Numbered from the stretch's first letter, positions 52,385 through 64,000 are shown. The stretch is DNA of 64,000 bases from Micrasema longulum (GCA_022494885.1 JAGVSM010001409.1:1-64000); one strand, 5' to 3'. Translations and numbers: made by a program. The notes: generated by a model from the letters alone, not told the origin.

Positions 52385-52760
52385 GTTAATCGACTATTAA
52401 ACTAAGCCTTTTTTTAATGCGTCTTATTTTCAGCGCTACGATTTTTTAAAGTTTTGTGTTTTTGAAATGACTTCGCGTTTGACGTCTCAAGTTCTCTTCC
52501 CCTTCTTCTCGATGAGTTCTGCTGATTTGTCAGTTGACTTACCGTAAACCGGAAATCGAGCTCACAGCTCTTTTATCATCGGTTGATTCGGAAGAACTAG
52601 TGACGTCATATAATTTAGTTCGTTTTTATAAAAATAATTTTAAATATTCATACATTTTCAAGAAACTTTTATGTACAATTTAATGCTCTAATTTTTACCG
52701 AGCATAAAAATACTTTTTTTTAAATCAAATTTTCCGTAGGTCTGAACTTCCTCATCAATC
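52385..52760 (+). repeat. Dispersed repeat family F, copy 2
   Basis: It aligns by eye with 9557-9910: 'aaactaagc', 'gacgtctcaagttct' against 'gatgtcacaagttct', 'catcggttgattcggaag' against 'caatcggttgatttggaa', and 'aatgctctaattttta'. Non-coding. Confidence 0.65.
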
Positions 52761-54179
52761 ATCCTGAGCATGGAAATTGTAAAGGGATATTACGCTTCAA
52801 ATTTTATAAAAATAAAAAATAGACCAAAACGGAAAAAAAAGTACAAACTATTCAAAAATTTTATATTCATACTTTTTTAGAATTTTTAGTCAATAATTAT
52901 ATTTGAGGACAAGTAATGTTTGTCGAGTTTCTTTTTTAGTTGGCTTACGTCTTGTATATATCTAAGTTCTCGTGGAATATTACGCAAAGTGTCCAGAAAA
53001 ACATGATGCGTTCTCCTGGCACGCATTCAGATGCGAGAAAGTACCCACTAAAAGTACTTACGCGTATGGCTGCAGCGTTAATACGTCAAGTACCTACGTG
53101 ACGCAATAATAAATAATTTGGACATAAGGTTACCTATACAAGATTATGTCTCTTATCATCTCGCATGCCAGCTGACCGCGACAGGTGTCGGTAGAGGGGG
53201 AGGAAAGGGGAGGGCAGGAGAGGATAGAACAGTGATTGTGGACCTTTTGAGGTCGGTATCAGAATTTAAAAAATAATAATTTTAATTTTGGTTCTGGCTT
53301 CACAAAAATCAGTTCGGTGCATCACAGTGGCGTTTATTTATAAAACAAGTTTGCCGAAATCATGGTCATATATATTATAGATTACATCAACCACGTGCAT
53401 GGTTTTCAGTAGATTTCTTAAGATGTGCCTACATCATGTAAGATTTATTAACGTTCATTTAATTTTATTACTATTTTGGAAAATGTATATGGACTTTTCT
53501 TACAATTTTTGTTTATATTATATATTTTATGTAAACTTAGTACCTTTATAAAGAAATACATAAAATATTAAAATTTTTACTAGCTCCCTGGGGCGCTTTT
53601 ATGAATTTTCTCGCGGGGGTAGAGAAGAAAGAAATTTGGGGATTTTAATTTTTTGCATGCGACGATACTTTATTTTTATATTTTATTTATACACGGCAAC
53701 ACTGATTATTAAACGTCAAATTAATGACTACTAAACGTCAATTATATTAACTGTTTGAAAAACGGGAAAAAACGAATGCGGTTTGGTCAATTCAACTTAA
53801 TTAAGTGTATTGGGTAATGACTAATGTCGCAATGTTCTAAATGAAAATCATCATGTTTGGTTTCACGTGTTCGTATTTATTTGCCGTTTAATCATCAGTG
53901 TGGCCATAAGAAGCAAAGTGTAGTCGTATGCGAAAAATCAAAATCAAAAAATTAACTAATCTCGACCCCCGCGAGAAGATTCATAATAGCACCCATGGGA
54001 TCTCAAATCCAATATTTGTCTACAATACAAAGATTTTAAGATACTTGAAATATTATTACTTCCCATTATGTTACAAACATACTTTGTACAGTAAATTTAC
54101 AATTCTTGTGTTCTGTTTCAGACGGGGACATGTGTTGACAATTTTTTTTTTAATTTATCGATATTTAATACCATCACGT
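52761..54179. other. Spacer without recognised gene
   Basis: AT-rich with a G-rich patch near 53180-53230 ('gtagagggggaggaaagggg'). The open frame at 53928-54233 has no recognisable protein. Confidence 0.6.
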
Positions 54180-54345
54180 CATTTTATATTTATTAATTTA
54201 TTTACATACATAAGGTTATTGTACATTGTTTGAGACAATAAGTCCCAACTCCATGTGACTAAAAGTCTTGTGTTGAGATGGGACGAGCAATTATATGACA
54301 CAGACACATGAGTATATCACCACAAATATAGGATAAGAAACATAA
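54180..54345 (-). repeat. Retroelement 3' tail, copy 3, inverted
   Basis: The plus strand shows 'tttgagacaataagtcccaa' then 'ctccatgtgac' and 'cacatgagtatatcaccaca', the inverse of 50740-50882. Confidence 0.7.
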
Positions 54346-55164
54346 AAAATAATTATAAATTTTAAAAAAAAACATATATATGGCACATCAATATGGTAAA
54401 CAGTAAACTCACTAAGCAGTATTATAAAATGTAAAAGGCATTTTTTATATTAATTGATATATTTACAGAAATTATAGATGTTTTTTTTTTCCTGTAATAA
54501 TTAAAAATATTTATTTCTATTTAATTTTTATTGGCATAAGGGTCGTCTACATTTTATATTTACGGACGATGTCAAAATACGATATTTATATGTTTATTTT
54601 GGGACCTATATTGGGTCAAAATACACCTCCGGGGCATTTTGACCCTAGGCGTTTCATATCTCTGTATTACAGAGCCTGGTAGAGTGGGGACATATATAAT
54701 TCAGAACTTCAGGCCCGCTCCTGACACCAGCCGGTCGCGGCCGTGGGATCGACCGAACGACTTCGTGGCAGGCGCGGGACTCTAGACTCTAGCTAAAATA
54801 ATGCTATACCGAAGTGCCCACCCTTCCCGATATCAGATTTTTATTGGCGTAAATAAAAAACCACTCCATTTTATCGTGGGATTTTATAGAGGCCACAAAG
54901 ATTTTACTGGTGCGGCATAGCGAGGAACAATAATGTGATTTGATGTATGTATAGAAAATGTTTAGAAAATAATAGACAAAGACTATAACAAATAACGATT
55001 ATCCGACCAGATCCTCACAGAACAGTAAGAGCAGAAAGAAAGAACATACTTTTTGCAGCAAACATAAACCTCGTTCATGAGGCTAAAAAATAAAACGTTG
55101 TCTTCTAAATGTTTAGAGAATGAACATTTTTATAAAGAAATTAAAGGGCGATGTCACCATAATT

Positions 55165-55440
55165 TCATGTCCGCTCCCTAGTTGGAGCATACTGTGTCCA
55201 CGAAAACCCTCCAGTCATCTCTGTCGGCTGTCAGCTCCTGTGCATCCTCCCAAGTCAGGTTGCGTCCCGTAGTTCTGACATGAACTGGCGACGAACAATC
55301 AGCCACACGTCCAGGGCGTCGAGAACCTGATGCCTTGTAAAGTAGGCAAGCGTGGTTAAGGCTCTCAGGAGGCATTCGCAGTACACGCAGTACAACCGTA
55401 TCGCTTCCGCTTGATGACAGTTGTCACCGGAGTTACCTGC
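55165..55440 (-). mobile_element. Retroelement C-terminal fragment
   Basis: The minus-strand frame reads TTGRNLTWEDAQELTADRDD then WRVFVDTVCSN, similar to the endings of RT polyproteins in which a DR..WR motif precedes the stop. It is similar to 39958-40180. Dead fragment. Confidence 0.65.
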
Positions 55441-55599
55441 GTCCGTTCTCTTATTACTTCATTCCTTACATAGTCAAACCACCGCACCCAAGATTCTTCT
55501 GACACCTGTTCTCAACATTTAGTATTTTGCTGTTTTGGACCCTAGTGAGATGCCACGATTCGCATGCAGGCGTTAAAAAGGGTGATGGAATCGTTTTGA

Positions 55600-56178
55600 A
55601 CATCCATAAAGATACTACAAATGCGAAAGTGTGTTTGTTTGTTTGTGTTTCCTTTGCGTCTCAACGGAGCGACTGATTGACATATATATTTTGCACATGG
55701 ATAGCCGAAGAGGTGAGAAGTAAAATAGGATACTTATTTTTCATCCCGAGCTAAAAATAATTACAATGAAAAAATGCATAATTAATCAACAATGAGCAAA
55801 ATTATTTAAAAATGAATAGGCGGTAAGGTGAGATGTCAAAAATAATCAATTTGAAATGAATTCATTAAATTTCTATAATTTACTTACTTTCTTTGATCTA
55901 TGGTTAGTTTGGTTTGCTTTTCGTTTTGGTTTTGTGGTAGGATTTTGGATTTGTGAACAGAATAACGATGCTGCATCACCATAGACTAAAGGATATCGTA
56001 TTTCTTTCAAAGCGATAGTTGGAAGAGTGAGCTACTTTCAATGCCGATCAAATATATCATTTCATCGGGAAAATTCTTATTGATAAACGACAATTTACAA
56101 CAACAACAACTAATTGATCACCTCAATAATTTCTTCCTAATACCAGGTGAGCGAAACCGTGGGTAAAAGCTAGTCAAA
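55600..56178 (+). repeat. Interspersed repeat ending 'gggtaaaagctagt'
   Basis: The start text 'aaatgcgaaagtgtgtttgt', 'ggagcgactgattgacatat' and the end 'aaccgtgggtaaaagctagt' are a kind of repeat I know from lepidopteran and other arthropod genomes. Class unresolved; the interior is diverged. Confidence 0.55.
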
Positions 56179-57800
56179 TTATAATGTGATGTCGTTTATT
56201 AGTAAAGCTGTTTTCTTAAATATAAGTAGGTACAAAAACGGTCAAGGAGATATGTAGTTTTGTTTTAATGTACAAAATATAATGTTTTAGAATAAGTTTT
56301 ATACCTATGAATAAATATTTTGATTGAATTTATAAATGACAAATAAATTAGGAGAATGGAAGCTCTCTCACGCGCGATGTTATCCCGAGAACATCGAAAC
56401 AATGCCCGAGTTTTATTTAATTATTTTCATGACATAATAATGCATTTTATTGTTTTTTTTATCGTTTCATTTTATATTGAAGCCGGGTTGGATTACCGGT
56501 GCATGCGACTAATAAAAGCATCTACAAAAGTCTGAACAAGTTAGCAGTAGCTTGCATGAGAAGAATTCACTACGGGGAGCCGTAAATAGGTAGCGAGACA
56601 AAGGGTCTAGGGTGGGACGTACCGCCTGCCCCCGCAGGAGACGTGGGGTGGGTCAGAGGAATAGAGGGCCGTTATAGCGCGCTTTTCCTGCCTCCAGCAG
56701 ATACTTTGTGCGCCAGTAAGTCAAAGCAAGAATGTTGCGCCACATTTTTGAAGCAATTATTCTAGTTAGTCAACAGCGAAGACTCGAAAGCAGCGGGGAT
56801 ATGACATGCCTTGCATTTGTCTCGTTTAGACATAGAGCCAGTTAGTTCCACCAAAAAAGTTAAAATAAGATTAAAGTTTAATAATTGTTGGGTTTTTGTC
56901 AACATGTACTGTTTTATTTTGCATTTTTCATGCAACGAAATGAAAGAGAAAAGTGTATATAGGCTTCCGGCATTTCGAAAAAATCGGTATTTCCAAATGT
57001 CTGTAAACAAAAAAAAGGATTTTATCACACTTGATCAAAATTTATTTACTACAACAAAGACGAAAAACATTTTTGATATGATAATATGAAAATCTAGGTT
57101 TTTACATGGCTTATGACTATTGGCGGACAGTTTTCTTTTTAAAAAAACACAGTAAACGAAGGTAGGTGTTTATTTTGCAGAATTAGTGTACCAATTCATT
57201 TATTTCTCTTATCAGCACCTAATGGTGCGTAGGACACCGCGTCGGCAAACTTATTGCAGCGTATCTCAAACAGGTAATATTTGTGACAAAGCCAAAATGG
57301 TCGGTTTTATACTTCTAATGTCAATCCAGGTACTATGTAGCGCCTATTGAAAAGATATTTCGCGTGACATATACGGGGGTTATGTTGCGTAGTACAGCCT
57401 GCAATATTTTTTACAAAATTGATTTTAGAGTCCTCACATATATATTAAACAATGTTCCATTTTATATTTGTTCTCATGTTACACAAATATAATTCAGACA
57501 AATTTGGAAAATTTCTTTAATTTAGGAGGGCATATTAAATAAGCCCATTGCAGGTGAAGTGAACCAACTGACAAAATGGACAAAATTTTGAATTAAAAGT
57601 TTTTACTCTTGACAGCCTTTTCCCAATTATTTTTTTACTAAACTGTAATTTTAACTGACATGGATATTTTGTACATAAAGAACCAGGAAAACATATTTTC
57701 GAAGCATAAGTACCAATTACAGAAATGAAATAAAAGCAATGAGTTTATTTCACCTTTTAAAATAACAGTAAGTCCACTCCACTTCCCACTTCCACCTTTC
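56179..57800. other. Spacer with GC patch and SINE fragment
   Basis: A GC-rich block lies at about 56570-56740 ('cctgcccccgcaggagacgt'). A SINE family B inverted 3' end is at about 57205-57265 ('cagcacctaatggtgcgtag'). No gene. Confidence 0.55.
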
Positions 57801-57810
57801 ACATAAGGTA

Positions 57811-58985
57811 ATGCTTGCCAAGTTATTTGGTTTGGGATTTCGTGGAGCGTTTCTCGATTGGTTTTGTGCCTATCTGTCAGACAGATTGTTATATGTTAAG
57901 ATTAAAAATTCGCTATCAAATTGCTTCTTTGCAACCAGCGGTCTACCGCAAGGCAGTCATGTGGGTCCTGTATTGTTTTTGATTTTTGTAAACGACATAA
58001 CATCATGTTTCCGAGATAACGAAGTTTTGCTGTTTGCTGATGATATAAAAATATATAGGGAGGTAACAAACATAGGTCATTGCGAAACTCTGCAATCTAA
58101 CTTAAATTGCTTGAATGTATGGTGTGAAAGGAACAATTTGTTCCTCAATGTTGACAAATGTAAAGTTTTGACTTTTTGCCGAAATAAGAATCCAATAGCT
58201 TTCAACTACACCATAAATTCTTTAAATTTGGAGCGAATGTCTGAAATGACCGATCTTGGCATTATATTCGATGAAAAATTAAATTTCATTAAACATATAC
58301 AGAGCAAAACAAATAAAAGCATGAAAACTCTGGGATTTCTGTTGCGAACGATCAGAGATTTTGACTCAGTTTATGTAATGAAAATAGTATATTTTGCTTT
58401 AGTACGTAGCCAAATTGAATACAACTTGGTTATATGGTCACCATATTATAAAGTACATATAAATAATATTGAAAGAGTTCAACATAAATTTTTACGTTTC
58501 GTTAATTTTAAATTAGGTATTTCAGTTGAATATATTAATTACTCATACTTAAATAAATATTTAAATGCACAAACATTAGAAAATAGAAGAAAACTGAATG
58601 ATTTGTTATTTTTATTTAATATATTAAATTCAATATTTGATTGTTCCGAACTGTTACAACTGATTAACTTGCGAGTTCCGGGCCGGGTTACCCGATTTAA
58701 TAAACTATTCTATGTAAATGTATCTACAACAAACTACAGTGCACACTCGCCAGTAAGGAGAATTCATACATTTGCAAATGAATACCCAAATGACGTAGAT
58801 ATATTTAATATAACACTTTTGAATTTTAAAAGGCAGTGTATCAGTTTACTATCTTCAAATTGTAATACCTGAATAATACTATGTTGAGTTTAATTGTTTA
58901 CCGTTTATTGACTTATATATGGGCAAAGTGAATATGGAATTGTATTTTGATAAAGAGTGTGAATAAATAAATAAATAAATAAATA
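57811..58985 (+). mobile_element. Jockey-like reverse transcriptase, 5'-truncated
   Basis: A single open frame of 353 codons (57811-58872) covers the second half of the RT domain and the C-terminal region: GLPQGSHVGPVLFLIFVND (block 4), LLFADDIKIY with the catalytic ADD, LGIIFDEKLNF and VRSQIEYNLVIWSP. A 3' UTR follows and AATA repeats end near 58985. The endonuclease and the first RT blocks are missing, so it cannot transpose. The long open frame suggests recent insertion compared with the copies at 45405 and 48400. It is inside a probable hnRNP K intron, antisense to it. Confidence 0.92.
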
Positions 58986-60134
58986 TGTATTCTAAATAAG
59001 TATTTTTCTAACTTCTTCTAATTTTAAGATTATTTTAATACAACTTATACGCAAAAATGTACTCCTGTTTTCCACTGCAATACATGTATGTATTACTCGT
59101 ATTATGTATCCTCATATATTTTCAACTAATATGTAATGATTTTTTTATTTTAAAATTTAAAATTTATTTTTTATTTTTGCTCCTTTCTTTGTGTAAAATG
59201 CATTTCTGTCTTCATATTTAAAAATGCACTTCTGTTATTTCCACTTTTATACTAATATGTAAAGATGTTTTTGATCTTTTTCTTCTAAAAATCATTTATA
59301 CATTTTTTGCTACTTCTTTGCAAAATCAAGTCTGTCTTTATTTGTATATATGTATGTAAAAGCCTAAAAGGCGTTTAAATAAATAAATAAATATCATCGT
59401 CTCTGTTGGGGTATCTGGTAAGTTGGTATTATTGTTGTATTTCGCGGGGTTCGGGCCGGGCGTGTCCGTGCAGAATCCGCGATATTACCCGAGTTGGGTT
59501 ATTTATCGCGGCATCCTCCCCCCTGCCCTGCCCCCAGCCTCCACGACCACGGGGTTTGGGGGAGTATCGACCGGCTGAACACGTGAGCGCCAGAGACCAC
59601 GTGGCCCGCCCCGCGCACGGAAAGGTCTTGTCAAATTTGGATTCGGTATATTATAAACCCAGCTTTACAAAGTTACAGCCATTCTATTATGACAGCCTAG
59701 TGAAATTTCATTTACTGTTTTCGTATTCAAATGCGATACAAATTAAAATCGTCGTTTCGTAAGAAAGTCTCCGGTTCAGTTGGTCCTAAATAAAACACAT
59801 AGATAGGACCTAAATTGCATAAGCATTCAACACACATAATCCTGAACTCCCTGTATTTAACTGGTTTTTTAAAAATATGCATTTTTATCCCTTTTCTTAC
59901 CTTGGTTCCTCTTTCTTTCTTCTTCCATACTAATCATCTGATTCCACATTCCTCATCCTTTAATACGTATAACATAATGTTATTAATATGTGCAAGCCTT
60001 ATCTCCCAATTAAAAAACAGCTGCTATTTTTAATTAATTAGGTTTTTTTCAAAATTACGTGTGCATCTTTTTGATATATACTTTCGTTTTTAGTATACAT
60101 TTTTGACCAACTCTTCTTCTGACTAGTCTGTTTT
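58986..60134. other. Retroelement-derived spacer and GC patch
   Basis: A second TAAA-tailed stretch ends at about 59395 ('aaaaggcgtttaaataaata'). From 59440 to 59640 the DNA is GC-rich ('ggggttcgggccgggcgtgt', 'cgtggcccgccccgcgcacg') and may be a promoter or an unknown element; its open frame (59406-59762) has no recognisable domain. Confidence 0.45.
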
Positions 60135-60222
60135 TTGGTTGGCTGAAAGATATTGCTTTAAGCAATAAGTCCGCCTAAGTACTTATTATTTGTACTAGAG
60201 GTTTTAAATAAATAAATAATAA
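60135..60222 (+). repeat. Non-LTR retroelement 3' tail
   Basis: The text 'tggttggctgaaagatattg' then 'ctttaagcaataagtccgcc' and a TAAA tail is a retroelement 3' end that I associate with many lepidopteran genomes. It helps suggest the host group. Confidence 0.6.
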
Positions 60223-60594
60223 CACACCGAAACCTCTTTTTACACAGGGGATATTAAGATATATTTACGCAGTATCGTGTAAAAAAAGTATACAAAAAAG
60301 TATAAAATAAATAACAATGGCGGATAGGTTTGCTTGTACAAAAAACGTACCTTAATTTTATTTTTAAAAAAGTATTATCACGAGAGCAAAATCCTTAGTA
60401 AAATAATAAATATCATCAGCATTGTCAACCCTACAGATCTACCGAATTTGATCGAAATTCTACTGATATTTAAACATTTTAATTTTTACTATTTATTCAC
60501 CCGTATATAAGCAACCCATTTATAAATAAATAAAGCCAATACTCGCTTTCTTCTGTTAGCTCTGGAAGCTACTTTTTCTGCCATCTGTTTATTA

Positions 60595-60842
60595 TTCATC
60601 GTTCTCTTTCCGCACCTAATGGCGCGTAGGGCACTGCATTAGTACACAAATTGCAGTGTATCTTGATCATCTTTGTTACATGAAGGGAAGATGATCAGTC
60701 TTACGCTTCGGGTACCAGTACAGGGACTTTGAAATATTCTAGAGTAAAAACATATTTTTTAAGAAATATTTTATGTCAATCATGTCGGAAATTGAACCTG
60801 AGACCTCTTGCATGGTAGGCAAACGCGCTGACCACCATATGA
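60595..60842 (-). repeat. tRNA-derived SINE, family B, nearly full
   Basis: The inverse copy starts 'ccgcacctaatggcgcgtag', runs through 'gatcagtcttacgcttcggg' and 'tttgaaatattctagagtaa', and ends 'tcggaaattgaacctgagac' and 'gcatggtaggcaaacgcgct'. It is the most complete family B copy in the window. A TATATA run follows at 60845-60861. Confidence 0.8.
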
Positions 60843-61479
60843 AATATATATATATATATTTTATTGTACCTAAATGGATTGAATGAGTCCGTAAATAAAT
60901 CAATTTATTCAACTAGGTTAACGACAGTCTCAGGAAATGTTCTTTAACGAATACCAAATTAGTACAAAATGCTTAAGAAAACGTTATGAAAAATTATGTT
61001 AACGGATCGATAATCGATATTTTTCATTTAGGCCTTTTCACCACTCTTGAGTGATTTGAAAATAAAGGGCAAGTATATATGTATACAATTGGTGTACCGA
61101 TGCAGTGCCCTATGCACCATTAGGTGCGGAAAGGGAATGATGATGATGATGACGATATTTTATATACAGGAAAGATTTAAAAAAATTCCACTAATAAAAA
61201 TAAAGTCAAGACAAAAAAATATTTTTTAAAAAAAGACCTAGAGACCAGATCTGATCTATTTTAGTGATTATTGAAATCTTGAAAAAAGTCCAGATCCTGT
61301 TTCGAAAAACGTCTGTCCTACGACAGAAAGATGTATTTTTTATTGACTACTCGACTAGTATTTTTTTTCACAACTGACATTGTGGCTCGGTTCTTTTCAA
61401 CACTAAGACGAAGAACTTATAATTACAATAAAATTTCACCAAGAATTGTCAGTAAATTTATATTACATAACTAAGTATT

Positions 61480-62060
61480 GCAGAGCAATTTTTGCGGAAG
61501 GGCATCGCTGGCGATTGGCGATCCACCCTAAAGATATAATGGCTACCGTAAATACCGAGTGTTTGAGTACAGGCTTAGATATCCGATAGTTTTACAATTT
61601 GTTCGGGACAATATCAGTTACCCGACGATAAACCGATTAGAGGGCGCAAACTTCGGGATACGGAGTTGCCCGAGTGGCCCCGGGCAAACTTCTCTACAGA
61701 TTACAACAATATACCCAATTTGCGGCTTCGGATTGCGGGATAACTCGGATAACTATGCTCCCGGCTTGTATTATATTCGCTATTAGCAGACAACCCATAC
61801 TACATCCCCTTGTAAGTTCTGCTACACATTAAATGGGACAGAGGGTTAGAATTATAAGGAAATATGCAGTACAATATTACCCAATAGGGCAATGCATAAA
61901 ATTCGCAACTTTTACACCTGATCGTTTGTACTTCTATGGGCTCACCGAGAATAATAGTACACCTTTTGTGCACACGTTTCGATGGGCAGTGAGCGAGTCT
62001 GATCCGTCACGCTTAGATGTGAAACTTTCTTTCGGGTAAATTCGGGGGGGCTGAGTTTAG
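61480..62060. other. Balanced-composition block of unknown origin
   Basis: It is markedly less AT-rich than its surroundings ('agggcgcaaacttcgggata', 'ttgcccgagtggccccgggc'). There is no long open frame, no clear inverted ends and no tRNA-like boxes. Possibly an old transposon or a regulatory region; not identified. Confidence 0.4.
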
Positions 62061-62167
62061 CCGAGCGAGTGAGACACAAACAGCTGTGCGGCGCTGCTGT
62101 GGTTAGTTTGGTTTTGATGACTTCAATACTTAATCATTCGCACGCGCACAACCGAACTCTTGCATTG

Positions 62168-62312
62168 TTTTAACATATTACAACAGAGATGAAGAGCATT
62201 TTAGATAAGGTAATATAGAAGTCTAGGCATCTACAGGGCTTATGACCTGTTATTGGCTAGTTTAAGTGGCCACTTTACACACTATGTAACATTCACCATT
62301 CTGCCCATATTT
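62168..62312 (+). repeat. Dispersed repeat family C, long copy
   Basis: It runs 'attacaacagagatgaagag' to 'aagtctaggcatctacaggg', 'cttatgacctgttattggct' and 'gtggccactttacacactat', ending 'ccattctgcccatatttaa'. This copy best defines the family. Confidence 0.75.
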
Positions 62313-62889
62313 AAATATGTGAAATGAAATGCAATGAAAACGCATTTTTGATGCGGATTTACATACTAAATACACGCTAACAGAGCGATCTCTTCGCGCG
62401 TAATTCCATTCAGAATACCAGCCCTGGAAAATTAACGATACGGAATTGAAGAATTGAAGTCATGCATTTAATGCGGAAACATCTGAGACAACACACCCGC
62501 AGAACAGTGAACTGTGTTTCCAAATGTTATACACTGACTTTCAATTACAATTAGACGGTATGAGATTTACCGACATTTATCAAAATAGTCAACTCAAATA
62601 TTCCGACCCCGAAATGTTGAATATTCGTAGGTATAATATTTAAATAGATTTCATCAGTTAAATAGACAAATCACGTTTACGATATAATTTCATTCGTAAT
62701 ATCATATTCCATATTCACGTGAAAAATCGAGTAAATGTTCATATAAATATTTTAACGGTTTATTGTAATAATATAGGTCATGGGCCGCGATTATGAACGC
62801 TATCTTCATCGGTTCATATCGAGACGGTATAAACTCACATCGATATTTACGTAAGAAAATAAGTATATTTGAATGGGAATTCAAAATAA

Positions 62890-63362
62890 CCTCGTCGGTA
62901 CCTGTAATAGAACATGTTAAGAAAAAAAAATTGTAAACAACTTCTAATTTTCATACAGAAAATTTAATTTTACTTTGTAGATAAAATTTAAAATAAATTT
63001 GAACATCCTATTAAGCTAGGGTTTCCTAGGACAGCGGTGCCCGTATCTTAACGGCCGTAGTGAACGGTGATGCGGTGGACAGCCGTCGTAGTGGTGACTA
63101 GAGAGTGGTTTTATTTTTTAACGGTGTTATCAACACCATTTTTATAGGAAACTACTCTCTAGTCACCGTTACGACGGCTGTCAACCGCATTAATGTCCTA
63201 GGAAACCCGAGCTTTAGAATACGGACCTGGGCCCCGATTACAACAGGAAGTTAACATTTATCTTCAATTTTATCTACAAAGTAAAATTAAGTTTTATGTA
63301 TGAAAAGCAGAATATGCATACCATTCTTCTGAACGTGTTCAATTATAGGTTACCGACGAAGA
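62890..63362. mobile_element. Nested foldback element
   Basis: The outer arms are inverted repeats: 62890-63000 ('cctcgtcggtacctgtaata', 'acttctaattttcatacaga', 'ttactttgtagataaaattt') against the reverse complement of 63255-63360 ('cttcgtcggtaacctataat', 'tctgcttttcatac'). Between them lies a second palindrome at 63020-63210. No coding capacity. Confidence 0.75.
63020..63210. mobile_element. Inner palindromic MITE
   Basis: The ends are 'gggtttcctaggac' and 'gtcctaggaaaccc'. The inner arms 'acagccgtcgtagtggtgac' then 'tagagagtggttt' pair with 'aactactctctagtcaccgt' then 'tacgacggctgtc'. The whole can fold into one long hairpin and is GC-richer than its host arms. Confidence 0.85.
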
Positions 63363-64000
63363 TACTTTAAATGTTCATGCAAATATACTCATTTCTGTAC
63401 ACAATTATCGGTTTTTCTTTATAGGCAGTAGAATATAACTCTGTTAACTTCCCATTTTAATCAGGGCTCTGATGATTGTTGTAATATCTAGTTTTATGTC
63501 ATTATCGTGGTGAAAACTGGTTACAGATGCACTTTTTTGATCAACCTTAATATTAAGCGTAATTCTCAGTATTTTATTTATTTTAAAAACTTCACCGGGC
63601 TTCATACAGACGATTAAATGAAAATGGCCGGTAAAGAGAGTTGTTGATCTTAAACTTTTACCAAATAAGAAATTGTATGCAAAGAAACGTCTTGGAAGGT
63701 CGGTCGGCTTGCTAACTCGGGGACCTTATTACGGAACGTAATTCAAGAAGAATAAAGAAACACATAGATTGATACGTCGAAATATGGCAATATATTGAAT
63801 AGCAAACTATAACTGAAAACAAAAGATATGTTATAAACATGCTTGAGAAAAAATATATAATAAAAAAAAATTCTGGCTTGGATCTAAACGAGCCAATGTC
63901 AGATTTAATTTTTATTCTTGTCTACATTTTCAAGACGATATTTGACAATTAAAAGATAAATGAATTTAACTATTTTATATAAACAGTTTTTTTATTAATA
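63363..64000. other. Right edge, nothing recognised
   Basis: AT-rich sequence without gene, repeat or splice-linked exon that I can identify. Confidence 0.6.

Noticed and set aside
53928..54233. A 101-codon plus-strand frame
   Set aside because: It overlaps an inverted retroelement tail, is Ile/Phe/Tyr-rich and has no recognisable domain.
56762..57089. Overlapping frames on both strands
   Set aside because: No domain, no splice context, AT-rich composition.
1..64000. CRISPR arrays, operons or a bacterial-type defence cluster
   Set aside because: The window is eukaryotic: spliced genes, SINEs, LINEs and MITEs. The tandem repeats seen lack regular spacers.

Overview
This is a eukaryotic, AT-rich genomic window. 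Genes are split by GT-AG introns, and spaces between exons are packed with transposon debris. Protein matches and the repeats point to an insect. A retroelement 3' tail near 60135-60222 (text like 'agcaataagtccgcctaagt' followed by TAAA repeats) and a repeat ending near 56178 ('aaccgtgggtaaaagctagt') are of kinds I associate with Lepidoptera, so a moth or butterfly is my best guess, not a proof.

Four protein-coding genes are supported. (1) Plus strand, 673-14888: the 3' part of Disabled (Dab), an endocytic and signalling adaptor. Eleven exons are readable, from the end of the PTB domain to the stop; the start lies left of the window. (2) Minus strand, 20595-16049: a complete four-exon SR splicing regulator with two RRMs (SREK1/SRSF11 family), tail-to-tail with Dab. 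(3) Plus strand, 25473-27598: a complete three-exon LysM-domain membrane protein (LYSMD3/4 type). (4) Minus strand, 42184-35656: the 3' part of an hnRNP K orthologue (bancal), from the second half of KH2 to the stop; its 5' exons were not found up to 64000. Splice phases join correctly through all four models.

The rest is intron and intergenic DNA. It holds 5'-truncated non-LTR retrotransposons (a CR1/L2-like family, a Jockey-like family, RTE-like fragments and an R1-like zinc-finger end), two tRNA-derived SINE families, a deleted mariner, a pogo-like MITE pair, several other inverted-repeat MITEs and a nested foldback element near 63 kb. The region from 42.2 to 64 kb is probably one large hnRNP K intron plus upstream DNA, and is mostly transposon-derived.

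The four genes have separate jobs (endocytosis, splicing, an organelle membrane protein, RNA binding) and do not form a pathway. I see no bacterial-type defence system, CRISPR array or gene cluster. The most interesting signals are the repeated PW..EE exon modules in Dab, a cryptic 60-bp exon in a Dab intron, a 100-nt intronic hairpin in the SR gene and the nested foldback.
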